Made by a program: the position numbers and the translations under genes | NCBI GenBank assembly: GCA_019637695.1 | Contig: JAHBVG010000002.1 | Location: 62,001 to 126,000 of the forward strand | Origin: Caldilineaceae bacterium | GTDB lineage: Bacteria; Chloroflexota; Anaerolineae; Caldilineales; Caldilineaceae | DNA: 64,000 bases | Direction of reading: 5' to 3' | Notes under the pieces: generated by a model | The model's database searches: none | Told to the model about the DNA's origin: nothing | Seen by the model: only the letters and a program-made list of their open reading frames with translations | Shown here: piece by piece, positions 7,942 through 16,605 of the stretch | Layout: each line of letters opens with the position of its first letter | Numbering within the stretch: the first letter of the stretch is position 1

Positions 7942-8751
7942 TTATGAATACATTCGATTGAAATTGTACCCCAGCACCTCACGCGTGTGGTCCATATCCA
8001 CCCAGCGATAGCGATTGTCCGACACAGCGTAGCAGATATCGTAGATGGGGTTCTCGGTGGCGATCAGCGCCCGCTCGGTGATGTTGACAATATCATGGTG
8101 GCTGCACCAGACCGCCTGCGATGCTGGCGTTGAGGCGACGTTTTCTTTGTTCACGCCGCCAATGCGCAGGCAGACAATGGACATACTATGAGCATCCACA
8201 TAGGTGCGACAGTAGGCTTCGGCCCACACTTTGCTGGCCGAATAGGGTTCGGTCGGGCGAACAGGATGATGGTGGGTAATAAGAGGAATCGGATCGGGGA
8301 CAGAATCAAAACGTCCTTCGCGAATGGATCGGTAGGGTTCCTCGTAGACATAATACCCCCACGTCGCCATAATGGAACTGGCATAGACCATACGCTTCAC
8401 TCCGGCTTGACGACACGCTTCCAACACATGATGGGTGCCGCGGATATTGCTGTCCAGCACCTGCTGGAACGAAGCATCAGGGTTGGGTACAGCGCCAATA
8501 TGCAGCACGGCGTCCATGCCTTCGATGGCCCGGGTCACCGCGTCGGCGTCGGCTAGGTCGGCGATCATGAAATGATCATCGGGCAGGCGCAAGATACTCT
8601 CGGCGTCCGCCCGGCTGGAACTCAGGGTCCGCCGGCCGCTGCCGTAGACATCATAACGATCCGGCTGGGCGTGGAGATGACGGTAGACGAGATTGCCGAT
8701 CAGCCCATAGACGCCGGTGATATGTACCTTTAACGCGCTTGATGTACTCAT
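7942..8751 (-). CDS. NAD-dependent epimerase/dehydratase (extended SDR)
   Basis: A 269-aa Rossmann-fold enzyme. The nucleotide-binding motif TGVYGLIG is at about residues 14-21, with the active-site Ser in VYASSIMATWG and the YxxxK pair in PYSASKVWAEAY. Substrate is probably a nucleotide sugar or a uronate/sugar lactone. The start at 8751 was chosen for its GAGG ribosome binding site; the ATG at 8772 overlaps the stop of the small upstream ORF (ATGA) and could also be used through coupling. The adjacent genes do not define the substrate. Confidence 0.8.
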   Translation of the reverse strand: MSTSSALKVHITGVYGLIGNLVYRHLHAQPDRYDVYGSGRRTLSSSRADAESILRLPDDHFMIADLADADAVTRAIEGMDAVLHIGAVPNPDASFQQVLDSNIRGTHHVLEACRQAGVKRMVYASSIMATWGYYVYEEPYRSIREGRFDSVPDPIPLITHHHPVRPTEPYSASKVWAEAYCRTYVDAHSMSIVCLRIGGVNKENVASTPASQAVWCSHHDIVNITERALIATENPIYDICYAVSDNRYRWVDMDHTREVLGYNFNRMYS

Positions 8752-8768
8752 AGAATCCTCGCCCCCAA

Positions 8769-8990
8769 TCATTCACTCGTCGCGCTTTGGAAGATCTCAA
8801 TACCATCCTCAACCAGACCAGCGAAGATGTTAAGCCAGTCGATCTCCTCGGTAAGGACGGGGAGTTCAAACGTTTCTACATTGGGCCGCCAGTTGCGGTC
8901 CGCGTACCACCAACCCAACAGCGCCATACTCAGCACAAGCACGAGGAAGAGGCGCAAAAGATGGCGGCTGCTTCGATAAAAATGGGGCAT
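8769..8990 (-). CDS. Small single-span membrane protein
   Basis: A 73-aa reading frame with one membrane helix near the N-terminus (LLRLFLVLVLSMALLGWWY) and an acidic exterior tail. No family is recognised. Its stop overlaps a possible start of the SDR gene by 4 bp. The ribosome binding site is weak, so support is modest. Confidence 0.4.
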   Translation of the reverse strand: MPHFYRSSRHLLRLFLVLVLSMALLGWWYADRNWRPNVETFELPVLTEEIDWLNIFAGLVEDGIEIFQSATSE

Positions 8991-9104
8991 AGGATATGCT
9001 CGATGCTCAATGGTTCAATCACAAGGCTTCAGGTCGAAGTCCATCTATCGACACAAAGATGGCGCGTCCAACACCGTCCTTATTCTTACCAGACCTTGCC
9101 CATT

Positions 9105-9132
9105 TTGCAAAATTGAGTAGCCATGCTATACT
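9105..9132 (+). promoter_or_regulatory. Promoter of tRNA-Val
   Basis: A -35-like TTGCAA at 9105-9110 and a -10 TATACT at 9127-9132, spaced 16 bp, lie 15 bp before the mature tRNA. Confidence 0.55.
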
Positions 9133-9146
9133 ATTCAGCATACAAA

Positions 9147-9224
<78 letters not shown>

Positions 9225-9248
9225 ATATTATCGTCGGAAGCTTTCGGG

Positions 9249-9286
9249 GACCGCACGGATAGGTGTAATGGCCTGTCCGTGCGGTC
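9249..9286 (+). terminator. Hairpin downstream of tRNA-Val
   Basis: An 11-bp perfect GC-rich stem (9249-9259/9276-9286) lies 25 bp after the tRNA. The downstream T-tract is short (GCGTTTTGG), so this is a probable rather than certain intrinsic terminator. Confidence 0.5.
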
Positions 9287-9335
9287 TCCGGCGTTTTGGG
9301 GCTTTTCCTCAACAAGGTGGGCCATCTTCTTATCC

Positions 9336-9614
9336 TCACCCACTGCCGCCGATCATCACATTGTCCACGCGGATGGTGGGGGAACCGAGCGCACCCATCG
9401 TCGATATGAATAATAGATCGTTGGCTACAGCGCTGACATTCTTGAGCCACTCGTGCAAGGGGATGGCAATGGTGACTTCGTTGACCGGATAGGTGAGTTT
9501 GCCATTCTCGATCCAGAAGCCTTTGGCCGAGACCGAGTAATCCCCGCTGATGGGGTTGATGCTGTGGGTGTTCATGACACTTTCGACAGGTCTCTGAGGT
9601 GCGCCTATTTTCGC
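9336..9614 (-). pseudogene. Remnant of a TldD/PmbA-family metalloprotease (C-terminus only)
   Basis: Reading from a stop at 9615-9617, this frame encodes about 92 residues that match the C-terminal end of TldD/TldE (PmbA) proteins: SINPISGDYSVSAKGFWIEN, then PVNEVTIAIPLHEWLKNV and a final GSPTIRVDNVMIGG. These proteins are normally about 440 aa and process peptides in the cytosol. The remaining 80% is absent, no start codon or ribosome binding site fits, and the catalytic region is lost. I read it as a decayed gene tail caught between tRNA-Val and hom. Confidence 0.6.
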
Positions 9615-9629
9615 TTACATTGGGGAATG

Positions 9630-10673
9630 TCACCCCTTCACCTTGTGATCTTTCATTAAATTCACCGCATCGCGTAACATGGCCGCGGCGGTGGGAAGTG
9701 GTTCGGCTTCCCAAATTTTATGGTACATGATCTCATAGAGATCGCTGTGAATCTCGATGCCCATTTCCCAACTGCGGCAGGCGGCGAGGAAATCTTCAAT
9801 GGGCAGCGGCTGAGGGCGGACCGAGAGGATATACCCATCCCCTGTGCGCACGGCTTCTGCTACCAGTTTGATGTGCTGATGGATGGATGCATAATGATCG
9901 AGATCCGCCTGGGTGATCGCCGTGATCCCCTGCACGGTGACATCGCTCAGCTTTGCCTCGACGCCGAGGAAACTGTTGGCGATGATCACCAATTTGTTGG
10001 CTGTGTCCCAGCCTTCAACATCCAACGACGGATCCGCTTCGGCGATGCCGCGCCGCTGCGCCTCGGCCAGCGCGTCGGCATAGGATCGTCCCGCTGTCAT
10101 CTCCTCGAGGATGAAGTTGCTGGTGCTGTTGAAGATCCCGCGCAGCCGGGTGATGTCGGCAGCAATGAGATCACGGCGACCGATATTGATGACGGGCAGC
10201 GCGCCGCAGACTGTGGCGCTAAAGGCGAGGCCGGCGCGGTTTGCGGCAGCGATTTGATGAAGTTCTCGAAAGGCAAGCACGAGCGGTGCTTTGTTAGCCA
10301 ACACAGTGTGGATGCCCCGCGCCAGCGCCGCACGGGTGACGCTCAACCCTGGTTCGCCCGTTTTCAAGTTGACCGGCGACGCTTCGAGCAGTAGATCGCA
10401 GGCGATCTCGGCCAGCGCGGCGGCAGGGCTGATTCCCGCTTGATAATCGGGAAGATCGGCAACCCGTCCGCCGCCGAGTTTGTGCCTCCGCAACGCCGCC
10501 GGATCAAAACCAGCGGCGTGGATCGCTACACCGCTGCTATCCGCCACACAGACAACTTGAAAGCGCAGCCCATACTCGCCGGCGAGCCGCCCTTCCTTCT
10601 CCTCTAAAATTCTGAGGAAGCCCCGTCCCACATGGCCCAGCCCAATCAACGCGGTGCGGATGGTTTTTGTCAT
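9630..10673 (-). CDS. hom: Homoserine dehydrogenase
   Basis: A 347-aa enzyme that reduces aspartate semialdehyde to homoserine on the route to Thr, Met and Ile. An N-terminal NAD(P)-binding fold (TALIGLGHVGRGFL) is followed by the homoserine dehydrogenase catalytic domain with the signature region RLRGIFNSTSNFILEEM and the catalytic Lys in DTANKLVIIANSF. The C-terminal ACT domain of longer homologues is absent, so feedback control by threonine through that domain is not expected. An AAAGGAG ribosome binding site precedes the ATG at 10673. Last gene of the long minus-strand arg string. Confidence 0.9.
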   Translation of the reverse strand: MTKTIRTALIGLGHVGRGFLRILEEKEGRLAGEYGLRFQVVCVADSSGVAIHAAGFDPAALRRHKLGGGRVADLPDYQAGISPAAALAEIACDLLLEASPVNLKTGEPGLSVTRAALARGIHTVLANKAPLVLAFRELHQIAAANRAGLAFSATVCGALPVINIGRRDLIAADITRLRGIFNSTSNFILEEMTAGRSYADALAEAQRRGIAEADPSLDVEGWDTANKLVIIANSFLGVEAKLSDVTVQGITAITQADLDHYASIHQHIKLVAEAVRTGDGYILSVRPQPLPIEDFLAACRSWEMGIEIHSDLYEIMYHKIWEAEPLPTAAAMLRDAVNLMKDHKVKG

Positions 10674-10730
10674 GGTACTCCTTTCGGATTGGGTATGAGA
10701 TATTGGGCGATCTCGGAAAGCGACAGTTTG

Positions 10731-10761
10731 CCCAATCCCCAGTCACCAATCCCTAATCCCC
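10731..10761. repeat. Heptamer repeat run (CCCCAAT family)
   Basis: CCCCAGT/CACCAAT/CCCTAAT units span the gap between hom and the GNAT gene and overlap the 3' end of the latter. Confidence 0.5.
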
Positions 10762-11532
10762 ACTCTTCACTCTGTACCAGTATTGATAGATCTCGCGGAA
10801 GCCGAGTCTGTCGTAGAGGCGCTGCGCGGGGAGGTTGTTGTTCATCACCTGGAGGTAGGCGTGCTGCGCGCCGTGGGTCTTTCCCCAGGCCAGCAAGGCG
10901 TGGAGGAGTTGTGTGCCATACCCCTGTCCGCGCGCCGCCGGCGCGGTGACAATATCATAGAGGCCGATCATCTGGCGTTCGAGGACAGCCAGCCCGCAGG
11001 CCAGCGCTTGCCCATCCTCGCGCAGGGTGACAAAAGCAGCGAGCGGAGCAATGTTGGCGACAATGCTGGAAAGCGCCACTTGTTGCCCTTCTGTGAGCGC
11101 GCTGAAATCGCTGAAGGTTTCGATCCACGTGGTCGAGGGGTTCGGTTCAAGGTGGATCTCCACATTGCTGTTGCCGTCGGACGGCGAAAACTCAGTCAGT
11201 GAACGCAGACGCACGCCGGTGGGCGCATCGAGCGCATATCCCCGCTGCGCCAGAGTCTCATCCAAATTGCCGGGCTGGACGACCGGCGTTATTTTGAAGA
11301 TCACCGGTTGATTGCGCCGCCGATAGATCTGCTCACAGCGGTCGATGCGGGCGATCACGGACTCGGCATCGTTTTCATCTACTCTATAGATTGGGTTGAC
11401 CGAATTGGCGCGGCGTGTGTATCCACCCGTAAACCGTAGCAGCCAGCCCTCATCCACCAGAGTTTGGTTGGCGGGCCAGGCGTTGAGCGAGATCTCTTCC
11501 ACGGTGCGAATGATGTCAAACGAGATAGACAT
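10753..11532 (-). CDS. GNAT-family N-acetyltransferase
   Basis: A 259-aa protein. The C-terminal half is a GNAT domain with the acetyl-CoA pyrophosphate loop RGQGYGTQLL and the later segment LQVMNNNLPAQRLYDRLGF. The N-terminal half (residues 1-120) is a second, degenerate GNAT-like region (RFTGGYTRRANSVNPIYR). The substrate is unknown. It lies between carA and hom on the same strand, which suggests amino-acid-related metabolism but does not prove it. A weak GGAAA ribosome binding site precedes the ATG. Confidence 0.75.
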   Translation of the reverse strand: MSISFDIIRTVEEISLNAWPANQTLVDEGWLLRFTGGYTRRANSVNPIYRVDENDAESVIARIDRCEQIYRRRNQPVIFKITPVVQPGNLDETLAQRGYALDAPTGVRLRSLTEFSPSDGNSNVEIHLEPNPSTTWIETFSDFSALTEGQQVALSSIVANIAPLAAFVTLREDGQALACGLAVLERQMIGLYDIVTAPAARGQGYGTQLLHALLAWGKTHGAQHAYLQVMNNNLPAQRLYDRLGFREIYQYWYRVKSGD

Positions 11533-11572
11533 GGCATTTCCATTGGGGTGATGGGGGCAGATGAAATTAGGC

Positions 11573-11627
11573 GATTCAGAGATTAGGGGATTAAAGTCAC
11601 GACCTTCAATCCCCTAATCTCTGAATC
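11573..11627. repeat. 20-bp perfect inverted repeat between GNAT and carA
   Basis: The arms 11573-11592 and 11608-11627 are perfectly complementary and built from GATTAGG-like heptamers. It sits 8 bp after the carA stop and could terminate transcription, although no T-tract follows. Confidence 0.6.
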
Positions 11628-11635
11628 TCTCAATC

Positions 11636-12805
11636 TCAGTTCTTCACCTGCTGCGCGTGTTTCTCAACCATGCGCGCAAATTTAGCAAAGAGGAGATCGG
11701 CGTCGTGGGGGCCGGGGCTGGCTTCGGGGTGATATTGCACGCAGAAAACCGGGCGGTCGGCCAATTTTAGCCCTTCCACAGTGCCGTCGTTGAGGTTACG
11801 ATGGGTGATCTCAACGCCGGTAGGCAGCGTTTCTTCGCGCACGGCGTAATTGTGGTTTTGCGCGGTGATCTGCACATTGGTGCTTTCCGTATCGCTGACC
11901 GGTTGATTGCTGCCGTGGTGACCGAACTTGAGTTTGTAGGTTTCCGCGCCCAACGCCCGTCCGATGATCTGATGGCCCAGGCAAATGCCAAACATGGGGA
12001 TATCGTGATCCATCAACTCGGCCACCGCTTCAGAGGCATAAGGGACACCCGCCGGATCCCCCGGCCCGTTGCTGAGGAAGATCCCCTGTGGCTGCATATC
12101 AATTACTTCTTGGGCAGGCGTGTCCGCTGGGACAACCACAACCCGTAGATTATGGCTCGTGAGCCGCCGCAAGATGTTGTGTTTAATACCGAAATCGTAG
12201 GCCACCACCAGGGGCGCATCGGCAATGGTTGCACGGGCATCCCCGCGTATATCCTCTTTGCCCGATGAGACTGGCGTCCACTCGGCTTTGGTGCCATCGA
12301 TCCAGTTATAGGGTTCGTGGCAGGTGACCTCGCGCACCAGATCGCGGCCATCCAACCCTTCCCATTCACGCGCCAGTTGCCGCAGTTCCTCGGCGCTTTT
12401 GCTGCCATCGGTGCAGAGCGCGGCGTGCAATACGCCTTGCTCACGCAGCCGCCGGGTCAGCGCGCGTGTATCCACTTCGCTGATACCGGGGATGCCGTGC
12501 TGCTCTAGATAGCTGTGCAGGGTTTCGTTGGCCCGCCAATTGGAGACCACTGGGCTGATCTCGCGCACGATGAAGGCGGTGATCTGAGGCTGATCGCTTT
12601 CTACATCCTCGCGGTTGATGCCCGTGTTGCCCATGTGTGGATAGGTCATGCAGACCATCTGCCCGCGGTACGAGGGATCCGTGATTACCTCTTGATAGCC
12701 GGTGAGGCTGGTGTTGAAAACCACTTCGCCCACCACCGTCGTCGCCGCACCGAACGCTTCCCCGTAGAAAATATCGCCATTGGCAAGCGCCAAAATTGCT
12801 TCCAA
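11636..12805 (-). CDS. carA: Carbamoyl-phosphate synthase small subunit
   Basis: A 389-aa glutaminase subunit that supplies ammonia to CarB for carbamoyl phosphate used in arginine and pyrimidine synthesis. The N-terminal CPSase_sm_chain domain starts [19 protein letters not shown]. The C-terminal class I amidotransferase carries the Cys nucleophile in [11 protein letters not shown] and the His/Glu pair in [12 protein letters not shown]. The start chosen is TTG at 12805, because an AAAGGAGA ribosome binding site lies 6 bp before it; the ATG at 12823 lies upstream of that site. carB is not in the window. The gene follows the NAGS gene in the arg string. Confidence 0.92.
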   Translation of the reverse strand: MEAILALANGDIFYGEAFGAATTVVGEVVFNTSLTGYQEVITDPSYRGQMVCMTYPHMGNTGINREDVESDQPQITAFIVREISPVVSNWRANETLHSYLEQHGIPGISEVDTRALTRRLREQGVLHAALCTDGSKSAEELRQLAREWEGLDGRDLVREVTCHEPYNWIDGTKAEWTPVSSGKEDIRGDARATIADAPLVVAYDFGIKHNILRRLTSHNLRVVVVPADTPAQEVIDMQPQGIFLSNGPGDPAGVPYASEAVAELMDHDIPMFGICLGHQIIGRALGAETYKLKFGHHGSNQPVSDTESTNVQITAQNHNYAVREETLPTGVEITHRNLNDGTVEGLKLADRPVFCVQYHPEASPGPHDADLLFAKFARMVEKHAQQVKN

Positions 12806-12822
12806 ACTGGGTCTCCTTTGCA

Positions 12823-12893
12823 TATTGGATATTAGATATTGGCTAGTGTCGTCTATACTTGTCTGCCGTCTGCGGTCCTCAGTCGTCTGCTGC
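12823..12893. repeat. Heptamer repeat run before carA
   Basis: Units of the ATATTGG/ATATTAG family (12823-12846) are followed by GTCTGCC/GTCTGCG/GTCCTCA/GTCGTCT-like units, between the NAGS gene and carA. Confidence 0.5.
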
Positions 12894-12894
12894 C

Positions 12895-13506
12895 TCACCG
12901 CTCCTCGTCACTGTGAAGATGGATCGGTTTGCGGTTGTAGGCGAGTTTGAGCGGTTGCCACGCCTGCCATTTGAGCAATCCGTTCCACGCTGCGGGTTGG
13001 GTTGTGTTCGCCATCGTCTCTTCGACCGGTCGATTCGTCAAATTCTTGAGGACGGCCACTTCGTCGCAGCGGTGGAATTTGGGGCAGTAGATGCACTCTT
13101 GCCAGAGTTTGGGGCTGATGCTCCACCGGTCCACGATCTCGAAGCCCAACCGCTGGAAGAAATTCTCGCGCAGGGTCAAGGCGCAGACCTGGGAAAACTC
13201 GCGCGCTCGTGCCAGGGCGATGAGGTGATCCACGATTTCGCTGCCCAGCCCTTTGCCATGCTGGCTGGCGTGGACGGCCAACGAGCGGATCTCCGCCAGA
13301 TCCTCGGTGAGGGCAACCAGCGCGCCACAGCCCACTACCCGGCGCTCGCCGTCAACTTCATCCTCAGCCACCAACCAATCGGGCAGCGCCTGCAAGATGC
13401 TCCGTTCTGTGCGCGGCAGCATCAAATCGCGCTCGGCAAACTCGTTGATCATCTCGATCAAGTACGGAACGTCTTCTGGGCGAGCGTGTCGAATTGTCGC
13501 AGTCAT
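12895..13506 (-). CDS. GNAT-type N-acetylglutamate synthase
   Basis: A 203-aa acetyltransferase of the short ArgA type, which makes N-acetylglutamate, the first step of arginine synthesis. The GNAT core begins [20 protein letters not shown], with the acetyl-CoA loop [16 protein letters not shown] and the motif [17 protein letters not shown] Cys pair in [10 protein letters not shown] is typical of this branch. A C-terminal extension of about 40 residues has no known role. It follows argD in the operon. No argJ is seen here, so this enzyme probably opens the acetylated pathway. GGAGG ribosome binding site. The family assignment is firm; the substrate is inferred from context and similarity. Confidence 0.8.
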   Translation of the reverse strand: MTATIRHARPEDVPYLIEMINEFAERDLMLPRTERSILQALPDWLVAEDEVDGERRVVGCGALVALTEDLAEIRSLAVHASQHGKGLGSEIVDHLIALARAREFSQVCALTLRENFFQRLGFEIVDRWSISPKLWQECIYCPKFHRCDEVAVLKNLTNRPVEETMANTTQPAAWNGLLKWQAWQPLKLAYNRKPIHLHSDEER

Positions 13507-13538
13507 AGCGCCTCCGGCGGAGTAGGGATTGGGGACTG

Positions 13539-13581
13539 GGGATTGGGGATCGGGAAGATTCTCTTCCCGATCCCCAATCCC
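13539..13581. repeat. 20-bp perfect heptamer inverted repeat at the argD 3' end
   Basis: The arms 13539-13558 and 13562-13581 are perfectly complementary with a TTC loop and are built from GGGGATT/GGGGATC units. The right arm touches the argD stop codon. Confidence 0.75.
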
Positions 13582-14795
13582 TAAATCTCTTGCAAAATCG
13601 TCCCCAAAATGTTCACGGCCTGCGCCAACTCATCCTTGCTGATGGTGAGCGGCGGCACGAAGCGCAGGATGTCAGGCCCAGCGCTGACGAAGAGGACGCC
13701 ATGCTCGTAACCCTTTTCGACGATGGGATTAACTTCGATGTCCATCTGGACGCCGACAATCAAGCCTTTGCCACGGATCTCTTTGATGTGCGGGCTGTTG
13801 AGTTCTTCGAGCAGTTCGATCAGATAGTCGCCCTTCTCGCGCACATCGGCCAGGAATTCCGGCTGCGAGACCCGATCCACAACGTAGTTGGCGACGTGGG
13901 TGGTGAGCGGTCCACCGGCAAAGGTGCTGGCGTGGTCGCCTTTGTGCATCGCATCCGCTACCTTTTGGCGCATAAGGATGGCGCCGATGGGCAGGCCGCC
14001 GGCCAACGGCTTGGCCAGCGTCATGATATCCGGCTCGAAGTCGCTGCCATCCCCACTATCAATGCTCTGATATCCCCACAGGTAGCCGGTGCGCCCCAAT
14101 CCACATTGCACTTCGTCATAGATCAGGAGGGCGTCATATTGATTGGCAAGCTGGCGCAACCCTCTGAGGAATTCAGGCGTGGCCGGGTAGACGCCGCCTT
14201 CCCCCTGCACCGGCTCCACGATGATGGCGCAGACCTTCTCGTTCATGGCGGCGCGGGCGCTTTCCAAATTGTTGTACTCGGCAAAGCGGACGCCGGGCAT
14301 GAGTGGCTGGAAGGGCTGTTGATACTTCTCGCGTGGCGTCGCGGCCAGCGAGCCAAAAAGTCGCCCGTGGAAGGCCCGTGTAAACGAGAGGATCTCGTAC
14401 TTGTCCTCATGACCTTTTTCGCGCGCATAGCGACGGGCAAACTTAAATGCCCCTTCGTTGGCGTCGGCGCCGGTCAGGCTAAAGTGGACCTTGTCGGCGA
14501 AGCTCTTTTCACAGAGTTGCTTGGCCAGCCGCGCATGGGACGCTGTGTGATAAAGGTTGCTCACATGCAGTACGCCCGTCTGCGCAGCCTCGGCAATCGC
14601 CCCGTTGATCCCCGCGTCGTTGTAGCCAAAGACGTTGACGGCGATGCCCGCCACACAGTCGATGTATGCCTTGCCATTGCCGTCGTAAACAATGGAGCCT
14701 TCGCCTCGCTCAATCACAAAGGGCGGGCGACTGTAGACGCCCAGTATATAGTCTTGCTCGTTTTGGATCGCTTCCTGGGTGATAGTCTGTGTCAT
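13581..14795 (-). CDS. argD: Acetylornithine aminotransferase
   Basis: A 404-aa PLP enzyme of class III that converts N-acetylglutamate semialdehyde to N-acetylornithine. Visible motifs are the PLP phosphate region TGADANEGAFKFARRYAREK, the Asp of LIYDEVQCGLGRTG, and the Schiff-base Lys in MTLAKPLAGGLPIGA. Length is normal. The GAGGAAA ribosome binding site is upstream of the ATG at 14795. It is 32 bp after argB, consistent with one transcript. Related omega-aminotransferases cannot be fully excluded, but the operon fixes the role. Confidence 0.92.
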   Translation of the reverse strand: MTQTITQEAIQNEQDYILGVYSRPPFVIERGEGSIVYDGNGKAYIDCVAGIAVNVFGYNDAGINGAIAEAAQTGVLHVSNLYHTASHARLAKQLCEKSFADKVHFSLTGADANEGAFKFARRYAREKGHEDKYEILSFTRAFHGRLFGSLAATPREKYQQPFQPLMPGVRFAEYNNLESARAAMNEKVCAIIVEPVQGEGGVYPATPEFLRGLRQLANQYDALLIYDEVQCGLGRTGYLWGYQSIDSGDGSDFEPDIMTLAKPLAGGLPIGAILMRQKVADAMHKGDHASTFAGGPLTTHVANYVVDRVSQPEFLADVREKGDYLIELLEELNSPHIKEIRGKGLIVGVQMDIEVNPIVEKGYEHGVLFVSAGPDILRFVPPLTISKDELAQAVNILGTILQEI

Positions 14796-14827
14796 GCTTG
14801 ATTTCCTCTCTCCTCTTTGCTACAGAT

Positions 14828-15661
14828 TTATATAGATCCGATAATGCCTGTGCCCGTTCCTTCTTGAACGCCGGCCAGGTTGGTGATGACGGCCTGGGCG
14901 ACGCCGCTGCGCACAGCCTGCACCGCGCTGCGCACTTTGGGGACCATGCCGCCGAAGATGCTGCCATCCTCGATCCACGCTTCAGCCTGATCGGCGGTGA
15001 CAGCGCGGATCACCCGCTGGGCAATCAAGATCCCCGGTACATTGCTCACAAAGATCATCTTAATCGCCCCGATCCTGGCGGCAATCGCTGCCGCCGCATG
15101 ATCGGCGTTGACGTTGTAGCTCAGGGCGTCAAACGATCCATAACTCATCGGGCTGACCACGGGTACGATGCCGGCGTTGAGCAACGTGTTGATCAGATGC
15201 AGATCCACATCGTGGATTTCGCCAACGCGCCCCAAATCGCCTAGCGGATGCCACATCTTTTCGACGTAGATCGTGCCATCGTCCACCCCACTGATGCCCG
15301 CGGCGCGTACCCCCTCTTTGATCAACGTCCGCACAATGCGTTTGTTCATCAGCCCGCTCAAGACCATCTCGACAAGGTCAGCGTCCTCTGCCGAGGTGAC
15401 GCGCAGCCCTTCGACAAATTTAGTCTCTAGCCCCAGCCGGTTTTGATAATCGGCAATGGCCTTGCCGCCGCCGTGGACGATCACCGGATATTTGCCATCC
15501 GCCTGCAGACTCTTGACGGCGTTAGCCAAGCCGTAGAGGAAGGACTCATCGTCCAACTCGTTGCCGCCGATTTTGAGGACAACCACATAGCGTTCGTCCT
15601 CGACTTCGATAGCCGGAACAACCAACGTCTTCTGCTCTGTTGAGCGCCTTTCTGTGCCCAT
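14828..15661 (-). CDS. argB: Acetylglutamate kinase
   Basis: A 277-aa amino-acid kinase that phosphorylates N-acetylglutamate. The Lys and Gly of VVLKIGGNELDD, the substrate motif VIVHGGGKAIADYQNRLG, the central NADHAAAAIAA and IFVSNVPGIL, and the late GGMVPKV region are all present. An N-terminal tail of about 20 residues is not part of the core fold. Ribosome binding site AAGGAGAGG. argB sits between trmH and argD on the minus strand. In many bacteria this enzyme is inhibited by arginine; the sequence alone does not settle that here. Confidence 0.92.
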   Translation of the reverse strand: MGTERRSTEQKTLVVPAIEVEDERYVVVLKIGGNELDDESFLYGLANAVKSLQADGKYPVIVHGGGKAIADYQNRLGLETKFVEGLRVTSAEDADLVEMVLSGLMNKRIVRTLIKEGVRAAGISGVDDGTIYVEKMWHPLGDLGRVGEIHDVDLHLINTLLNAGIVPVVSPMSYGSFDALSYNVNADHAAAAIAARIGAIKMIFVSNVPGILIAQRVIRAVTADQAEAWIEDGSIFGGMVPKVRSAVQAVRSGVAQAVITNLAGVQEGTGTGIIGSI

Positions 15662-15788
15662 TGCCTCTCCTTGAATTGTGTTTGGTTAGGGTCTTGTGGG
15701 GCATGGGTGGGGGGCGGAAGCAGATGTCGGTTTAATGACGAGCCTTCTTCCCGCCCCCACCCATGCCCATATGCCCAGTAACCAATAC

Positions 15789-16538
15789 CTAATATCTTCT
15801 CCCCCGGCGCTGTCGCATAATTTCGTAACCGAGGATGGCGGCGGCAGCGGCGGTTCCCAGCGATTGACCGAAATCCCGCCCATAGGGGATCTGTACACAG
15901 AGATCGGCTTGATCCACAAACGAGCGGGTGATCCCCCGTTTTTCGCCGCCCACCAACAGAAAGATCGGCCTTGTCAGATCGACGGCATCCAGATCGACTG
16001 CCTTTTCCTGGCCGGTGCAGGCGATGACCAACCCCTGCCCGCGAAAAAAGGAGGCCGCCGCTTCTGCCGTCTCAGCCACCGCCGTGGGCATCCGTTCGGA
16101 TGCCCCCGCCGAAGCACGAGCAACTGTGCCTGCCGCGCTCATCCAATTGCGCGGACGCAGCACCAGCCCATCGGCGCCGGCGGCGTAGAGCGCCCGCAAC
16201 GCATAGCCGAAATTGAAAGGATCTTCGACGCCGTCGATCATCACCACAAAGGGGGGATGATCGACCTTTAGCAAATCTCCCAGCGCCACATAACGACGCG
16301 GCCCGACTTCAGCGATCAGCCCACCGTGGCTCTTCCCGTGCGCCCGTTCATCGATATCGGTGCTAGAAATGCGTTCCACCGGCACGCCCGCCTGCTGTGC
16401 CAGCCGTGCCAGGTGACGCGCCTCGCCGTCCCGTTTGTCCTCGCGCACGTAGATGGCGTAGATTGGGCGATTCCCCGCGACTAGCGCCGCCTCAATCGAA
16501 ATATGCCCTTCGAGGATCGTCCGCTCCGGTTGAACCAT
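15789..16538 (-). CDS. TrmH/SpoU-family RNA 2'-O-methyltransferase
   Basis: A 249-aa SPOUT methyltransferase. Residues 1-75 are the RNA-binding substrate domain (LEGHISIEAALVAGNRPIYA). SpoU motif 1 is DGVEDPFNFGYALRALYAAG with the conserved Asn, motif 2 is LLVGGEKRGI, and motif 3 is IPYGRDFGQSLGTAAAAAIL. In motif 3 the usual SLN is SLG, which is uncommon. Probable target is 23S rRNA (RlmB-like) or a tRNA. It lies between argC and argB, and why it is in the arginine string is unclear. The start at 16538 lacks a strong ribosome binding site. Confidence 0.82.
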   Translation of the reverse strand: MVQPERTILEGHISIEAALVAGNRPIYAIYVREDKRDGEARHLARLAQQAGVPVERISSTDIDERAHGKSHGGLIAEVGPRRYVALGDLLKVDHPPFVVMIDGVEDPFNFGYALRALYAAGADGLVLRPRNWMSAAGTVARASAGASERMPTAVAETAEAAASFFRGQGLVIACTGQEKAVDLDAVDLTRPIFLLVGGEKRGITRSFVDQADLCVQIPYGRDFGQSLGTAAAAAILGYEIMRQRRGRRY

Positions 16539-16570
16539 CTCTTCACCTATCTAAACCTGCCGGGTTTTTA

Positions 16571-16604
16571 AGATCTGCCGGGTTTTCTGAAACCCAGCGG
16601 GTCT
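16571..16604. repeat. Copy 2 of the CTGCC-TTTTCTGAAA hairpin
   Basis: The arms 16571-16585 and 16590-16604 flank the loop TCTG. It is closely similar to the hairpins at 3720-3753 and 55056-55087, and sits between argC and trmH. Confidence 0.65.
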
Positions 16605-16605
16605 T

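Noticed and set aside
13590..14801. A 403-aa plus-strand frame opposite argD
   Set aside because: Antisense shadow of a gene with complete motifs; no protein family features.
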